Of a DNA stretch of 64,000 nucleotides, positions 31,829 to 44,300 are shown piece after piece. The first letter of the stretch is position 1, and every line of letters starts with the position of its first letter. Below the pieces are notes generated by a model. The model was not told the DNA's origin, did not search any database, and was given only the letters and a program-made list of their open reading frames with translations. This stretch comes from Vitellaria paradoxa (taxonomy: Eukaryota; Streptophyta; Magnoliopsida; Ericales; Sapotaceae): positions 10,918,879 through 10,982,878 of the forward strand of contig CM034242.1 in the NCBI GenBank assembly GCA_019916065.1, read 5' to 3'. Made by a program: the position numbers and the translations under genes.

Positions 31829-33266
31829 TACCATAAGATTATTATGTAAGAAAAGATTATCAAAATAACATGCTGGATAGCCTTGTAAATAATTTATATA
31901 TCTTGGTAGATATGACATGCCTGTATTGTTTATACATCAAAATGACATGCCCGTGTTGTTTCCATTGTTTTAGCTTTCATCCTTTCTTCATCTATTTCTT
32001 CTTCTAGCTCTATTCATCTTCGACCAATGAGATAATTCATGATATCATCAAGAAAAAATTACTGCCTCTCAGATATCTTGTGTGTATTAGCATTAACCCG
32101 CTAACTAATGTCATTGCACTTTTCCTTTTTCTGTCGTGTATATATATATATTGGTATTGGCGGTGTTTTTTATTACTTGCAGGCTTTAAGATTACGGCGT
32201 CATCTTCTCCGGTTGTTCTGCAAGAGGCAACTAAAATAGAGGTAAAAATACATTTATATATATATGTATATATATGTTTTCATTTCAACAAGTCCTTAGT
32301 TCGTGCAATGCATGCCCTCTTTCGTTTTTGGATTTGTTTACAGAAAGGAAAGTATTACTCTGGCACTGTTTGCAAACCAAATTTTCAGTGGAAAATTATC
32401 AAATTTTACTGCCTGAGTTGTTTGACAGAATATCAAATTTTGTCAATTTTTTCTACTCAATTACAATGGTAACTTATTCAACTCAAAAATTATTACAAGT
32501 TGTTAAAATTTGTCAAAAATTATTAAAAATTATCAAAAAATTTTAACAAACACCCAAAACTATAAAAAATTACTACTTACATAAAAAATTATAACTAACA
32601 ACTTTAAAAAAAAAATACCTAAAATTACTAAAATTTAATTTTTCAAACTGTATCTCCGTCTAAAAAGTTTATTAGAAACTTGCACTAAAATAACGTTACA
32701 AAGGTATAAGTGTAATAAAAAGTAACTTAATGGACTTATATATACGTTGGATGTGATAGACTTATAAAATATCACATTATTCTCACAACGTTTTCTGATA
32801 AAATAATATTACTTTTACATAAACAAATCAAATAATAATACAGAATAATGCTCCACAACTAGAGTTTTATAAAAATAATGCTCCATAATTAAAAAAAAAA
32901 AAAAAACAGAACAAAAGTAGTTAAAATAAAAACACCTTATGATCTATCACTTGAATACAATAACTCACATTAAGTTTAATTTAATTACAACCTTACCACT
33001 ATTATATCCTTCTATTTCATTTTCTGATTACTTTTTTTTTTTTTTTCTCTCAATGACTAACATTTTCTAATGGTATATCGAGAATCTTAGACTGTAATGT
33101 AAAAATTCTTGGTCAGGAATGGAAGAGGCGAGCGAGACTGATGTTGGGACATGCTGCTGGCGATGCCGAGAAAACAATAGATTCCAAAGAAAACGAAGCT
33201 GCGGATGAAGACATAGTAGCCATGGACTACGCCCAACCCCCTAAAAAAACACCTATCCATAATTAA
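31288..33266 (+). CDS. RGF/GLV/CLEL-type secreted signalling peptide precursor
   Basis: Four exons at 31288-31404, 31504-31645, 32183-32241 and 33117-33266 join in frame to 155 residues. Residues 1-19 form a hydrophobic signal peptide (SFLVYLLLLFISSHACNA). The middle is a variable hydrophilic propeptide. The protein ends with DYAQPPKKTPIHN (residues 143-155), which matches the RGF/GLV/CLEL pattern: an Asp-Tyr start for tyrosine sulfation, a conserved Pro at position 10 that can be hydroxylated, and a terminal His-Asn at the stop codon. In this family the 13-residue peptide is cut out by subtilases, secreted, and read by RGI receptor kinases that control root meristem size and gravitropism. 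Position 9, commonly Pro, is Thr here. The internal exons are assigned from frame and splice signals only, so exon 3 (59 bp) is the least certain. Confidence 0.85.
31754..31824. repeat. (AT)n microsatellite, about 70 bp
   Basis: An essentially perfect AT dinucleotide run inside intron 2 of the RGF-type peptide gene. It is likely to be length-polymorphic. Confidence 0.97.
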
Positions 33267-35310
33267 CAGATAGGATTGGACGGCCAATAACCCTCCACGT
33301 GCAATGCTAATTCCCTATTATTTGTTTTTTATTTTATTTTATTTTATTTTATTTTTAATTTGGGGCTGATTAATCCCCACTGAATGTGTAATACAAGATT
33401 CTGTAAGTGTTTGGGCAATTTAAAATATAAAACTCCTGCATTATGTGTTCAGTGTTTCTCTTTACCAATGAAGATTTGCAACGACCAGGCATGCATGCAT
33501 ACAAACACACATATATATGTGCGTGCGTGCGTGTGTGTGTGGGGGTTGATTGCTGGATTGCAAATCTGTCGAGTCCATGCGCGAGTTCTGGGAGTTGCAG
33601 TGAAAAAATCCACTGCAAGATGCAGTGAAAAAATAAAGGGCTGATATTTATTTTTACTTTAATGACGCGTGACTTTTTATATTTTACATTAATTGTGTTC
33701 CAATTAGATTTTTATAGCTTTTATTTTTATTTTAAAAATAATTTTAATTAAATTAAATTAAAACCATTCGATTAAAAATAATTAAATCTCAACCTTTAAT
33801 TTTTCACTGTAACCCTGGAACTCTCTACGCGATTTTTGTATACCGGGAATAAGTTAGTTTTCGGCCACTACATTGTGTTTGGGAAACTACTCCCCTCGTT
33901 ACTTACCAAAAAAAAAAAAAAACTACTCCCCTCGCTATTATCTTTTACGCTGAACTTGTAACAATTAATCCTCTGTGTGGTCAAGTTTTAATTTGACTTT
34001 TATGTTAACAACCATTAAGAAAGGATGATGAAAAAATGCCACATCGATCACACATAATAAAAACATGATATTTCTGTTTATAAATTTATTAAAAAAAACA
34101 AATTAAAATTTACTTGAAAATATAAAGGACTAACTGTTATAATTAAAATTATAAAAATCAAAATTTGAATAAAAAAATGTGACAAAAAAATATCACATAT
34201 CAATCATACTTGATGAATATATATATGACATTTTGTAAATAAATAGATAAATTCAATAAAAGAGCCAGATTAATACTGGTTTGTAAGTAATAGAAATGAT
34301 TCTTATAATTAAAAGTTACAAAGTACACATACTTCAAAATAAGTATTATATGCAAATCTCATACATATCAAACACTCAAACTTATTGAATACTCTAAAAT
34401 ATGTATAGGATATACCAATTCTATTATTTTATTATTATTTCTTTAAATACACGATTAAAACAGTTATATTTAAGTAAGTGAAACTCGAAAATATATCTTA
34501 ACTAAAACTATTAATTATTTTTTCTTCAAATATATATTATCATATTTTGTATTTTAAATTATTCAATTAGTTTTACAACGAGTGTTATATTTATTTATAT
34601 AGCTAAGAAAAATATATAAATTATATATATTTTTAATTGCATTCTTATCATGTTTGTATCCTTATTTTATTTTATTTTTTTGTATAAATTATTGTATCTG
34701 TATCCCATATGTATGCTTCTTAAATTAAAAATACAAATATCAAAGTAAAATTCAATAGAAAATATAAAATACAAAAATACTAAATATAATTTTATCTTAA
34801 AATTTACACACCGGCTATCTTTGAATCAAGTGGAAAAAAAACCTCAAATAAATGCCTCGAAGCAAAAGCAGGGGAGTCACCTAATAGACCGAGGCACAAA
34901 TTTTTAATGGGAAACAGTTGGTGCATCAGATTGTCTTGCCCAATGCAGGAATTCCAGCAAAACGATCGATAGCCAATACACTTTCTTGGGCCATTTCTCA
35001 ACATGTTAATTTTTCCCATAAAAATCAACAATCTATCAGTCACGCACCCTCCAATTCAAGTCATTGCCCAGCAACAGAAGAAAAAGGAAATTGAATTACG
35101 AAGGTTTCATATTTTTCCCCAACAAGAAAGAAGAAAATTACGCCGGCAACATTTCAATTTGAACGCATAAAAAGGAAATTCCGTGAACATGACAATTGTT
35201 GGGATTATTAGGTTAGCGTACCCCCCTCGCAATCACACAATCTGACAGCCAGACTAGTCAGGTTGTGTCCTCTATTCTAGAGATTCAATAACAAGTCATC
35301 GTTTGGGTAA
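33267..35310. other. Spacer between the convergent RGF-type and YbaK-domain genes
   Basis: It holds the 3' untranslated ends of two convergent genes; an AATAAA-like word occurs near 33631. A GT/GCGT-rich simple repeat lies at about 33519-33545 and AT-rich sequence fills the rest. The frame at 34804-35043 on the minus strand shows no recognisable domain. Confidence 0.5.
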
Positions 35311-38300
35311 TCAACTGCCACTACAGTTAACAATAAAAGGTTTTACAAAGTCAATGAATTCAGAGGTCCTGATTCCCAGCTTCAGATCAACCTCTCCACC
35401 TCCCAGCCAAAAGAAATCGGGATTAAGCTTCGCGATCGCTTCATCCAAAATCACCTGGAATCATTTTATATTATAAGAACTAACAAATATTACATACTTT
35501 ACCTAATATATGTAAATACACTTTCAGGTATATATGAAATGCTGCACTAGAAGTTTAAGAATAGCACTAATCTTTTCAGCGCTTTTTTTACGTCAAAATA
35601 CAATAGGATTGCTAATTACAAAATTAGTTGCTCTCCCAACTTAGTCGTTAATTTGTTTGTTTTCAATAAATGGATCCAAGTCTGTTTCCCGTATTTGGAA
35701 GTGTCAAGATTAACCAAGTGAGCTAAAACAAAACAAAAATAGAAAAGTTTAACTGGGTGAGAAATGAGAACAATTCTTGCAACCAACAAAAGTTCAAATG
35801 CTTCCAACATACTGTACAAAAGTGTCGTGTCCCAGTCCTACACTATAAAGTATTCCAACTTTATACATCTACAGGGTGGCTTAGAGCATCGGTAAGATTG
35901 TTCCATTACAACCTCGGGCCATGGGTTCAAATCTTAAAATCAAACTCTCTTTGCCTGCCTCTCCGTAGACCCATGGAATGCAGCAGCCTTATACACCAAG
36001 TTGCCATTTATCATATGCAATCCATGCGGATGCAAACATGCACACACATCACAAGATATTTGGTTTGTCAACGTACCCATGTGCTGACATTTCACCTTTA
36101 CAATTACAATGTTAAAGAGTATTCAACTCATGGAGATTCTACATAAGATATATTTCTTACTACAATACCAGTATTTGACCTTCATTTATTAGTATTTTGC
36201 ATACATGGACATAATGATCTTAGTAGTACTAAAAAAAAAATATAAGGTTCACATAAAACCATAGCCTGACTGCATTACCATTCCAAAATATTTGAGTACC
36301 TCAAGATTATAATAGCAAATTAAAGTCACAAGGTTATTATCAAAATAGAAATCAGAAACAAACCATCAAACCAAATGATGCTTGCAGTGAACCACTATAT
36401 TAAATCAAAGAAGTTGGATAAAATCCAAGCTCCAGTTCCAAAGCCAGAAATTTGACAGGCATGACAAATTTCAGTGGCCCAACCCAGCTTGGCAGATTTC
36501 AAGTCATGAACAGGAATGGCACGGGATGATTCAAATATCAAATGTGCAAGTGTAATGCATCTTTCAAAATTTAAAAGGAACCATTATGCATGCATCTTTA
36601 TAAAGAGCCACAGGCTGCAAGCAGGAAAGGGATACATATCAGATCCAGGCAACAAATCTCAGGGGCCTATTTGTTTCAATCTAATATCAAGCCAAAGAGG
36701 ACAATAAGGTGTAATCTCTGAAAAACATGTCATGTGCGTCTGTAATGCTAAAAGGCCTTATGTAAGCTCTAAAATCATCGATCATGTTGGAAAAGCTAAA
36801 GCTTAAAATACCACATATTGAGGTAGACAGGTTCTGTGTCATGACAAGACACTCTTGGTCTTCCTCAACATCAGAGTATCAATATGCACACAACAGAGAA
36901 GAAGCTCCAAATAAAGAAAGAACCATCCAAAATACAAGCAAACAGAAAGCTCTAAACTGAGATGGCCTTGCTTTGCAAGGTAAAATGTTCCATTTATATA
37001 TGATGTCAAAACTCAAAGCTAAAATATTGACTTATGGTTTCATTTACCGGAATGTCTGTTTTCATGCCAATACAAGTCACTGCATTGTGCTCAAAACCAG
37101 TCAACTTCTGTGATGTCTCCTCGGGTGCAAGCCTCACTGCACAAATAGTAACAATAATTATCACCTCACAACCAAAAAGTTCCATCAGCATTAGAAAATA
37201 ACAGTCTTTCCTTTAAGACCAATAAATGAAGCCATAAGTCAAATGGCCAATAATTTAGCAAAACCCTGACGGTACAAGGGAATGAAATTTTCATTCCTAC
37301 AATTCCATTCCATTGCCTCTTTTGGTATGCTTATTTCTAACACTACTTTATTTGAGCAACTGGAATAAAATTGGAGGCATGACCATTCTATTCCATTCCA
37401 TTCCCTTACACCAAACTAGGCTTAAATACTTTTTGCACATACCGTAGCAGCATAAGAAAAGAAATACCAAACTGCCCAGAACTTTTACCCATAAAATGCT
37501 CACCGTAAAAATTGGATTGACCTTATTAGCTTATAGCCATGAGGTAATTTATTGTGTAGGATCCTTCACTGTTTCCACCATATGTTTACCTTAGATGAAT
37601 TTTCTTTCGTACCTGCAAACCATGTCCTGTCTGAATTGTAGATGTTCCCCCTCCCCAACCCCCTGGGGGGTACGTAGGTATTTTCATCCAACTGAAGATG
37701 GCAAGTTCAGCAAAATACTGACATTTGACAGATATAACTGTTTGTCAGATAGAAAAGGCATATTTATGCTGCGAGCAGTGTGCTCTGTTTGGACCAAAAG
37801 CCTTGTAACAATAACCCACCAACTTTTCATTATATAAGAAGGATCGCACTTTAAATTAACTAGAGGGTTTCATGGTAGGCATAAAAACCTTTAGTATAAT
37901 CTAGCCATAAATAGCACAACCCAATGCACAAGGCTCTCGCATTGCAGAGTCTAATACAATTTTGCCAAAAATAACCTTGTTTATGAACAGTATATATATT
38001 TCTTGTGTAGACATTTATCAAATTAGCTATCTAGTGAAGTCATTTAGAAGACACCATTATCCACTAAATTCAGAAGTAACTGGCAACTTCAAAGATGTTT
38101 TTTGAACACCTTCCATTTGGTATCTAGAGAAGCAGCATTAGCCAAATTGGTGCAACTCACGGATTGACTAAGGCAAGAGATCCAAATTGATGTGACTCCA
38201 CACATGAGGCGAGTGGAATGTGTAATACCTCGTGTGTATGTACAATCAATCTCAGCTCCAAAGGGGAAAGTACATCATGATACAAAGAGAGAGAAAGCAG

Positions 38301-41300
38301 AGGAAGGAGGGCCAGGTTGAGAGAGGTGCTGCATCTATGTGAAAAAAAAAGAATAATAACTTGCCAAAGGTGTTGTACATAGAATTCAAATTATTGTTGA
38401 CAAGCCCTCAGTAGGGCATGTTCCACAGGAGGCTCTGAGATGCCACATAATCCTATAGCTGAACAGTTGTAACCATGCATAATACCTTTTTCGTGGAATC
38501 CCAATACCCGGTTAATTTTCATTGTTTAAACTAGTAGACTGTAATAGACAAACACGTGAACCTACTGAACCTTAGGAGTTTTTATGTCAGCCATGATGGT
38601 CCATGGTCCCAAACTTTAGAAAACTCCAAATGGTATACTCATCAAAGGGTTACCATAAATACACGTTCAGTTCTAGATGAAAAAACCATCTGAATTACAT
38701 TTGTCTTTTTCTTCATTTGTTCGCTTTTGAATTAAATTGTCTTTGATCTGCATTGGTAAAAAAGAGATATGACAGAACAACATTAAGGTATGGTTCCTGC
38801 CAATATCAACCGGAAAAGATAATTCACAAGAGAGCACTTTTTGAGGAATTGGCAAAGTTACACTTTTGTGCCAAATGCTTTCCAAAAAGAATGGTTTTGG
38901 CTGGTAATCTACCAATCGGGTTGATTTTAGGGATGCAAATCCAAACAAATTCAAAGTGTCCATATTATGTGGTTGAACATGGGAAACTCAAAAGTGAGAC
39001 ATTCTAAAGCCAATACTTGATAACTTAGTCAAACTATTCTCAATTCTTTAAACTATTTTCAAGTACATACACAAATATAAATTTGCAGCCAGGTTAGACA
39101 CAAAATGATCAGATCCTCTATGGACTGGGGGCTGGGCTATTTTGGACCTTTCTGAGCAAGCTTGAACCCAAGAGATCAGCAGTTTTCGTATTCTTGGGTT
39201 TAAAAAATAAATAAATAAATAAATATCAAATAAGCATGATTCTTCCAGCAATTAAAAATATTTCTCAGCCACATATCACATGATTTATACCATCTATTTA
39301 AAACAATAGATGGATATAAGTTGGATCTATAGTCCCTGATCTTAAATGACTAAATTAAATTAGAAAAGAATCCATGCAGACCAACAAGAGAGTCAACCAG
39401 AAGTAAAGCCAACAAATATACTCCAAGAGGGGGGGGGGAACTAGGCACATGATTGGAAGTCATTTGATTTAACTCAAAGTTTGCTGAGTTCAAACTCCGA
39501 CGATATCATAATTTAGTTTATGTGATTAGCAAAACTAATATACTTAAATGCGTTAGATCTCGGGCTAGACCCAATCAAGCCTCGAGCTAAATCCATTAAA
39601 TTGGCCCGCTTAGAACAGCATAGTCAATCAAAATCATGCCAGTTTTATCTAGGCAGACATTTATCTTTAGGGCATTTTATTTTATTTTATTTTTAATTTA
39701 GTAGACGTTAACTTACTGTTAAATTTCTTCTTTGGTATCTTGGCATTGTTGAGTGAATAAAGAAAGTTCTTCACCATCTCAGCATTAAACCGAGCAGTGA
39801 ACTGCAAATAAAGAAAGTTCTTAAGATAACAACAGCAGCGGATTAGATAAGATAATTTATTGATGAAAAAACACAAGGTACCTGAACTACAACAACGTAA
39901 TACTTTGAATTGTTGCGATCACTACAGTCAGTTACATTAGAAGGGGCTTGAGTATTGACCTACATAAATAAGAACAAACATGGCTCAGGGATTGGTTAAT
40001 AAGAGCAATTCATTTTTCACCTCACTAATGGGAAAGGACTGAGTTAGATGCTCCAGAACATGAAAAGTGCATGACAAAGTCTCAGCACTACAGCATCATT
40101 ACATTTCAATTACAATCATCATCATCACATCTTCAATAATATCAGCTCTCTTTCTCAAATTCATATTAGCACTGGGGCAATTAACCTTTGGCACCACTTT
40201 GTACCCACATTCCCTTTAACAGAATCTTCCAACATAAAAAGACCATAGTTAAGCTAGGACATGCAGACTACTAGATTTTAAAGGAGCATCCAAATAATAG
40301 ATGAAAACTTCAAAAAAAAAAAAAAAAAAAGCTTCCAACAGAAAAATTATTCAATAAATAGGCACAAAAGCAGGCAAAGTGGGACCCGCATGCGCCAAGG
40401 GCAAAGAATAGTAACGATTAAGTGTAGTTATGTAAACAAAAACAGCATTATGGCACATGCTATAATTTGGAAGTTTTAACTAATATGTACTAAATTCTTG
40501 AGGCAATCCTAAAACACCTAATTAGCTGATGCTTGCACCAAGATCTTTGTAGTGGTATTTCTATTTTTTTGAATGGTACTTAGTGGTAATTAGCCCACAA
40601 TAAAAAACAAGAAAGACAGAGAAAATGGCAGCAGGTAGAGCCTTGATAACACCAAGACTACAGTTGTTTATTGAGATGGAATTAGTCGGATAATCTATAG
40701 GATTGCACATACGATAGGATTAAATGTTTATATGAGATTATTTATGATGAGTTTGATTAGGATGGGATAAGAAATTGGCTAAGAGAAGGGATTAATTTTT
40801 GCCCGTTGGATTGAAGGGAAATTTATCCCCAAACAAACACTACCCAAGAGTACATGTCCCATGCTGTAGGACCATAAGGAGTATCCTGGCCTCTCGAGAG
40901 ACTACCCTTATCAAAGAATAAAAAAGCCCTAAGCCATGGGACATTCCAGATTTTGCCACATAAATGGACTGAATCAACCATATATGCCAATTAGATGAAT
41001 TTTCCTTAGCCCAAGTTCTTCCAGCCCTCCCCAGTTATCCTGCTTTTCAAAGACATCAATTTGATGGACATGTTTCTCAATATGACTGTCATATAAATCA
41101 TGATATCCTTATTGTTGTAACTTAGAACTGTCTTCTATCTGTTTGGTCCTTGAAACAACTTCACGGTTTCTCACAATTTTGAATCTCAAATGTGTGTACG
41201 TGGGTGTGCCAAAAACAAAATTTTGAGTGTGAGATAATGAATGTGCCATGACTCTGGTGATTATGAATTGCTATGCCTTAGTTCAAGGACTTTAAGAATT

Positions 41301-44300
41301 TAATCAACATTCAACACTGATGGTGAAATAGTAAAATCTATTCGAACAAAACAAAATACAAGAATTTGAAAAGACTAAAGCAAACTCCATCTACTTGAGT
41401 TGTTCCTTCGCAATAGACTACAACTGAGTGAAGTTCAGGACTTCACAAATGTTAGGCTACCTCCCTCCATCTACTTGAGTTGTTCCTTCACGACAAATTA
41501 CAATTGAGTAAAGTTCAGGACTTCACAAACATTATGCTACCTCTACTCCTAACTATAGTTACTTTACTCCTATTTGTATTAGAACTCTAGTGCTGAAATT
41601 TAATTGAAAATTATAGTACTTCTCGCTGAGAGAGATTGGTTGAGGAACCCCTTTCTTTTGCTGTGTTGCCTTTCTTTTATAGACATTGTGGGCCGCAAAC
41701 GATTCCACTTGCGCTCTCACTGCAACTTTCAAAAGGGCTAAATGTGCCATGTGTCCCATAGCTACTGCAAAAATCATGGATTTGGTTTGGTTGTGACACT
41801 CCTGCTTCCTAGGATGGTGCCCTAAATTGGTTTCTTAGGCTGATAACCAAAGGACTGGTACCCAGTTGTTATTTTAGCCGATTTACACAATGCTCAGGTT
41901 TGCTTATTATCGGCCTTTCCCCTTGGGTGACATAGACAAAAGTACTCAATTGGCCTCTTGTGTGATCCTTTGCTGCATCGGCCAACTACTCATGAATCGG
42001 CATTAGGAATCCCTGCTATTGACTGGCACATCTAGTGGCCAATATTGACTAGCACATCGCACTACCCTGCAATCCAAGACCGTACACGTGTCTTCATCAG
42101 AATGGTTAGATTTGGATGGGTCCAAACCTTCCAACATTCCTAGACACTCCAGAAATAATCCCCCAATTAAGTTTAGCCTACAAGCCATAGACATCAGGGT
42201 GATCAAAAAATATTACGGTTATGTCTATATTTAGAAGTAAATATTAGGAAGTAAATATAGCAAGGTAATCCAGAGAGACGTGTAAATATAGTGTCTTTTG
42301 GTTTTCGTCTGACATTGGAACAGTTTTGTACATTGTATAAATAGCTATTACATCAATGGAAGAGGGGCGATCTTTTCCGATACTTCTCTGATTTCTTTAT
42401 GGTATCAGAGCCTGCAACGTCCGAACTGAAATCCGAAACAAGTGAAACAATGGCCGGAGTACCTCCATCACCATATACCTTGGGTTCGAATGATAGCCCA
42501 GGGACCATACTTACCCACGTAGTGCTTAAGGGGCCGAATTATGAGGAATGGGCAAGGGGTTTGCACACCTCCTTGCGTGCAAAAAGGAAGCTTGGATTTG
42601 TTGATGGAACTATTACACAACCAACTGCAGATTCCACCGATCTTGAGTGGTGGACCGTGAATTCAATGGTGGTGGCTTGAATATTTAACACGATCGAGTC
42701 GAATCTTCGTACGACGATATCATATCGCGATCTTGCGAAAGACTTGTGGGATGATATACAACAAAGATTTTCTATTGGCAATGGACCACGTATCTCTCAA
42801 CTGAAGGCGAATATTGTCAAGTGCAAACAACAACATAATGAATCAATTATGAGTTACTTTGGTCGCATAAAGAAACTTTGGGATGACTTGAATGATTATG
42901 ATATACTTCCAGCGTGTACTTGTAAAGGATGCACGTGCAATCTGACTGGTGAGTTGCAGAAGCGTCGAGAAGCCGAGCGTGTGCGTGAGTTTCTCATGGG
43001 GTTAGACGTATCTTATGCCACGGTACGTTCAAATCTGCTAAGTACCGAGCCCTTGCCAAATATGAACCATGTCTACTCAAAATTAATTCAAGAAGAAGAG
43101 GTGAAAAATTCGACTAGCACAGTAAAGCATGATGCGATGAGCTTTGCAGTGCGGGCTCCTATGACTAGCGTTTTGAGTTTAGGAGGGGTTAGTTCAGGGG
43201 GGGCTCAGAAGGATACACAACTTGTGTGTACACATTGCAAACGAACGGGTCATGAGGCTAGTTCCTGTTTCTCTCTTATTGGATACCCAAAATGGTGGGG
43301 ATCACGCCCACGTGAGCGTGCTGGGGCTGGACGTGGTCGTGGAAGGACTGGACAGCAGGGCACGCCGGGTGCAGGACGTGGACGAGAAGCTCCTGTTCGT
43401 GCAAACGCGGCGCAAGGGCTTGTTGTGTCAGCAAATTCGGGAGCACTTGGGGATGGTGATCAAGCAGCCTTGAACAATCTAAGTGGCAAGGAGTGGTCCG
43501 AGTTGGTTAGATTGTGGAATGCCCAGAAAGCCAACACAAATATTCGCTTGAACGGTAAGAAGGTTAACGAACCTTGGATCATTGATACAGGTGCTTCGCA
43601 CCATATGACAGGGGAGAAAGGAGTTTTCGAATAATTAAGCGATATTGATCCTAGCCCAGTAGGAATGCCGAATGGAGATGAAGCGAGTGCTATTAAGATT
43701 GGGACTGTGGTGATGAATGATAAATTGACTTTAAACCATGTGCTTTATGTTCCTAATTTGAAGTGTAATTTATAGTCAGTTTCTCAATTGTTGCGGGACA
43801 CAAATTTCAGTGTACAATTCACTAATCGTTTGTGTGTTATGCAGGACCGCACCTTGAGGACGCTGATTGGAGTGGGTGAACAAAGTGGGGGACTCTACTA
43901 CTTGCGGAGGATGGCGCCTGTGCGAGTCAACAAAGTAACTGGTCCGGATTCAGCTGAGTTGTGGCATAGAAGGTTGGGGCATCCGTCTTTCAGAGTGGTA
44001 GAGCTACTTCAGCAAGTTAGTAATTCTGATGAGATTAGTAGATTAGCGGCAAAACCATGTGATGTTTGTTTTAAAGCTAAGCAAACTCGAGAAGTTTTTC
44101 CTTTTAAGTGATAACAAAGCATCTGAAGCTTTTGAGCTAATCCATTGTGATGTTTGGGGTCCTTATACTCAAGTTGGGTCTTGTGCTTCTCAATATTTCT
44201 TGACTGTTGTTGATGATTTTTCACGAGGTGTATGGGTTTATTTGATGAAAGCTAAAAGTGATGTGTCTCGATTACTCAAAAATTTCTTTGCTTTAGTTGA

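Noticed and set aside
32080..32546. Open frames of 130 and 90 codons in the RGF-type gene
   Set aside because: They read through exon 3 in the wrong frame and into intron 3; the spliced frame ending in the conserved peptide explains the region better.
39490..39510. B-box-like GAGTTCAAACTCC as a tRNA or SINE
   Set aside because: No A box at the right distance and no tail or duplication; a single short match in AT-rich DNA is not enough.
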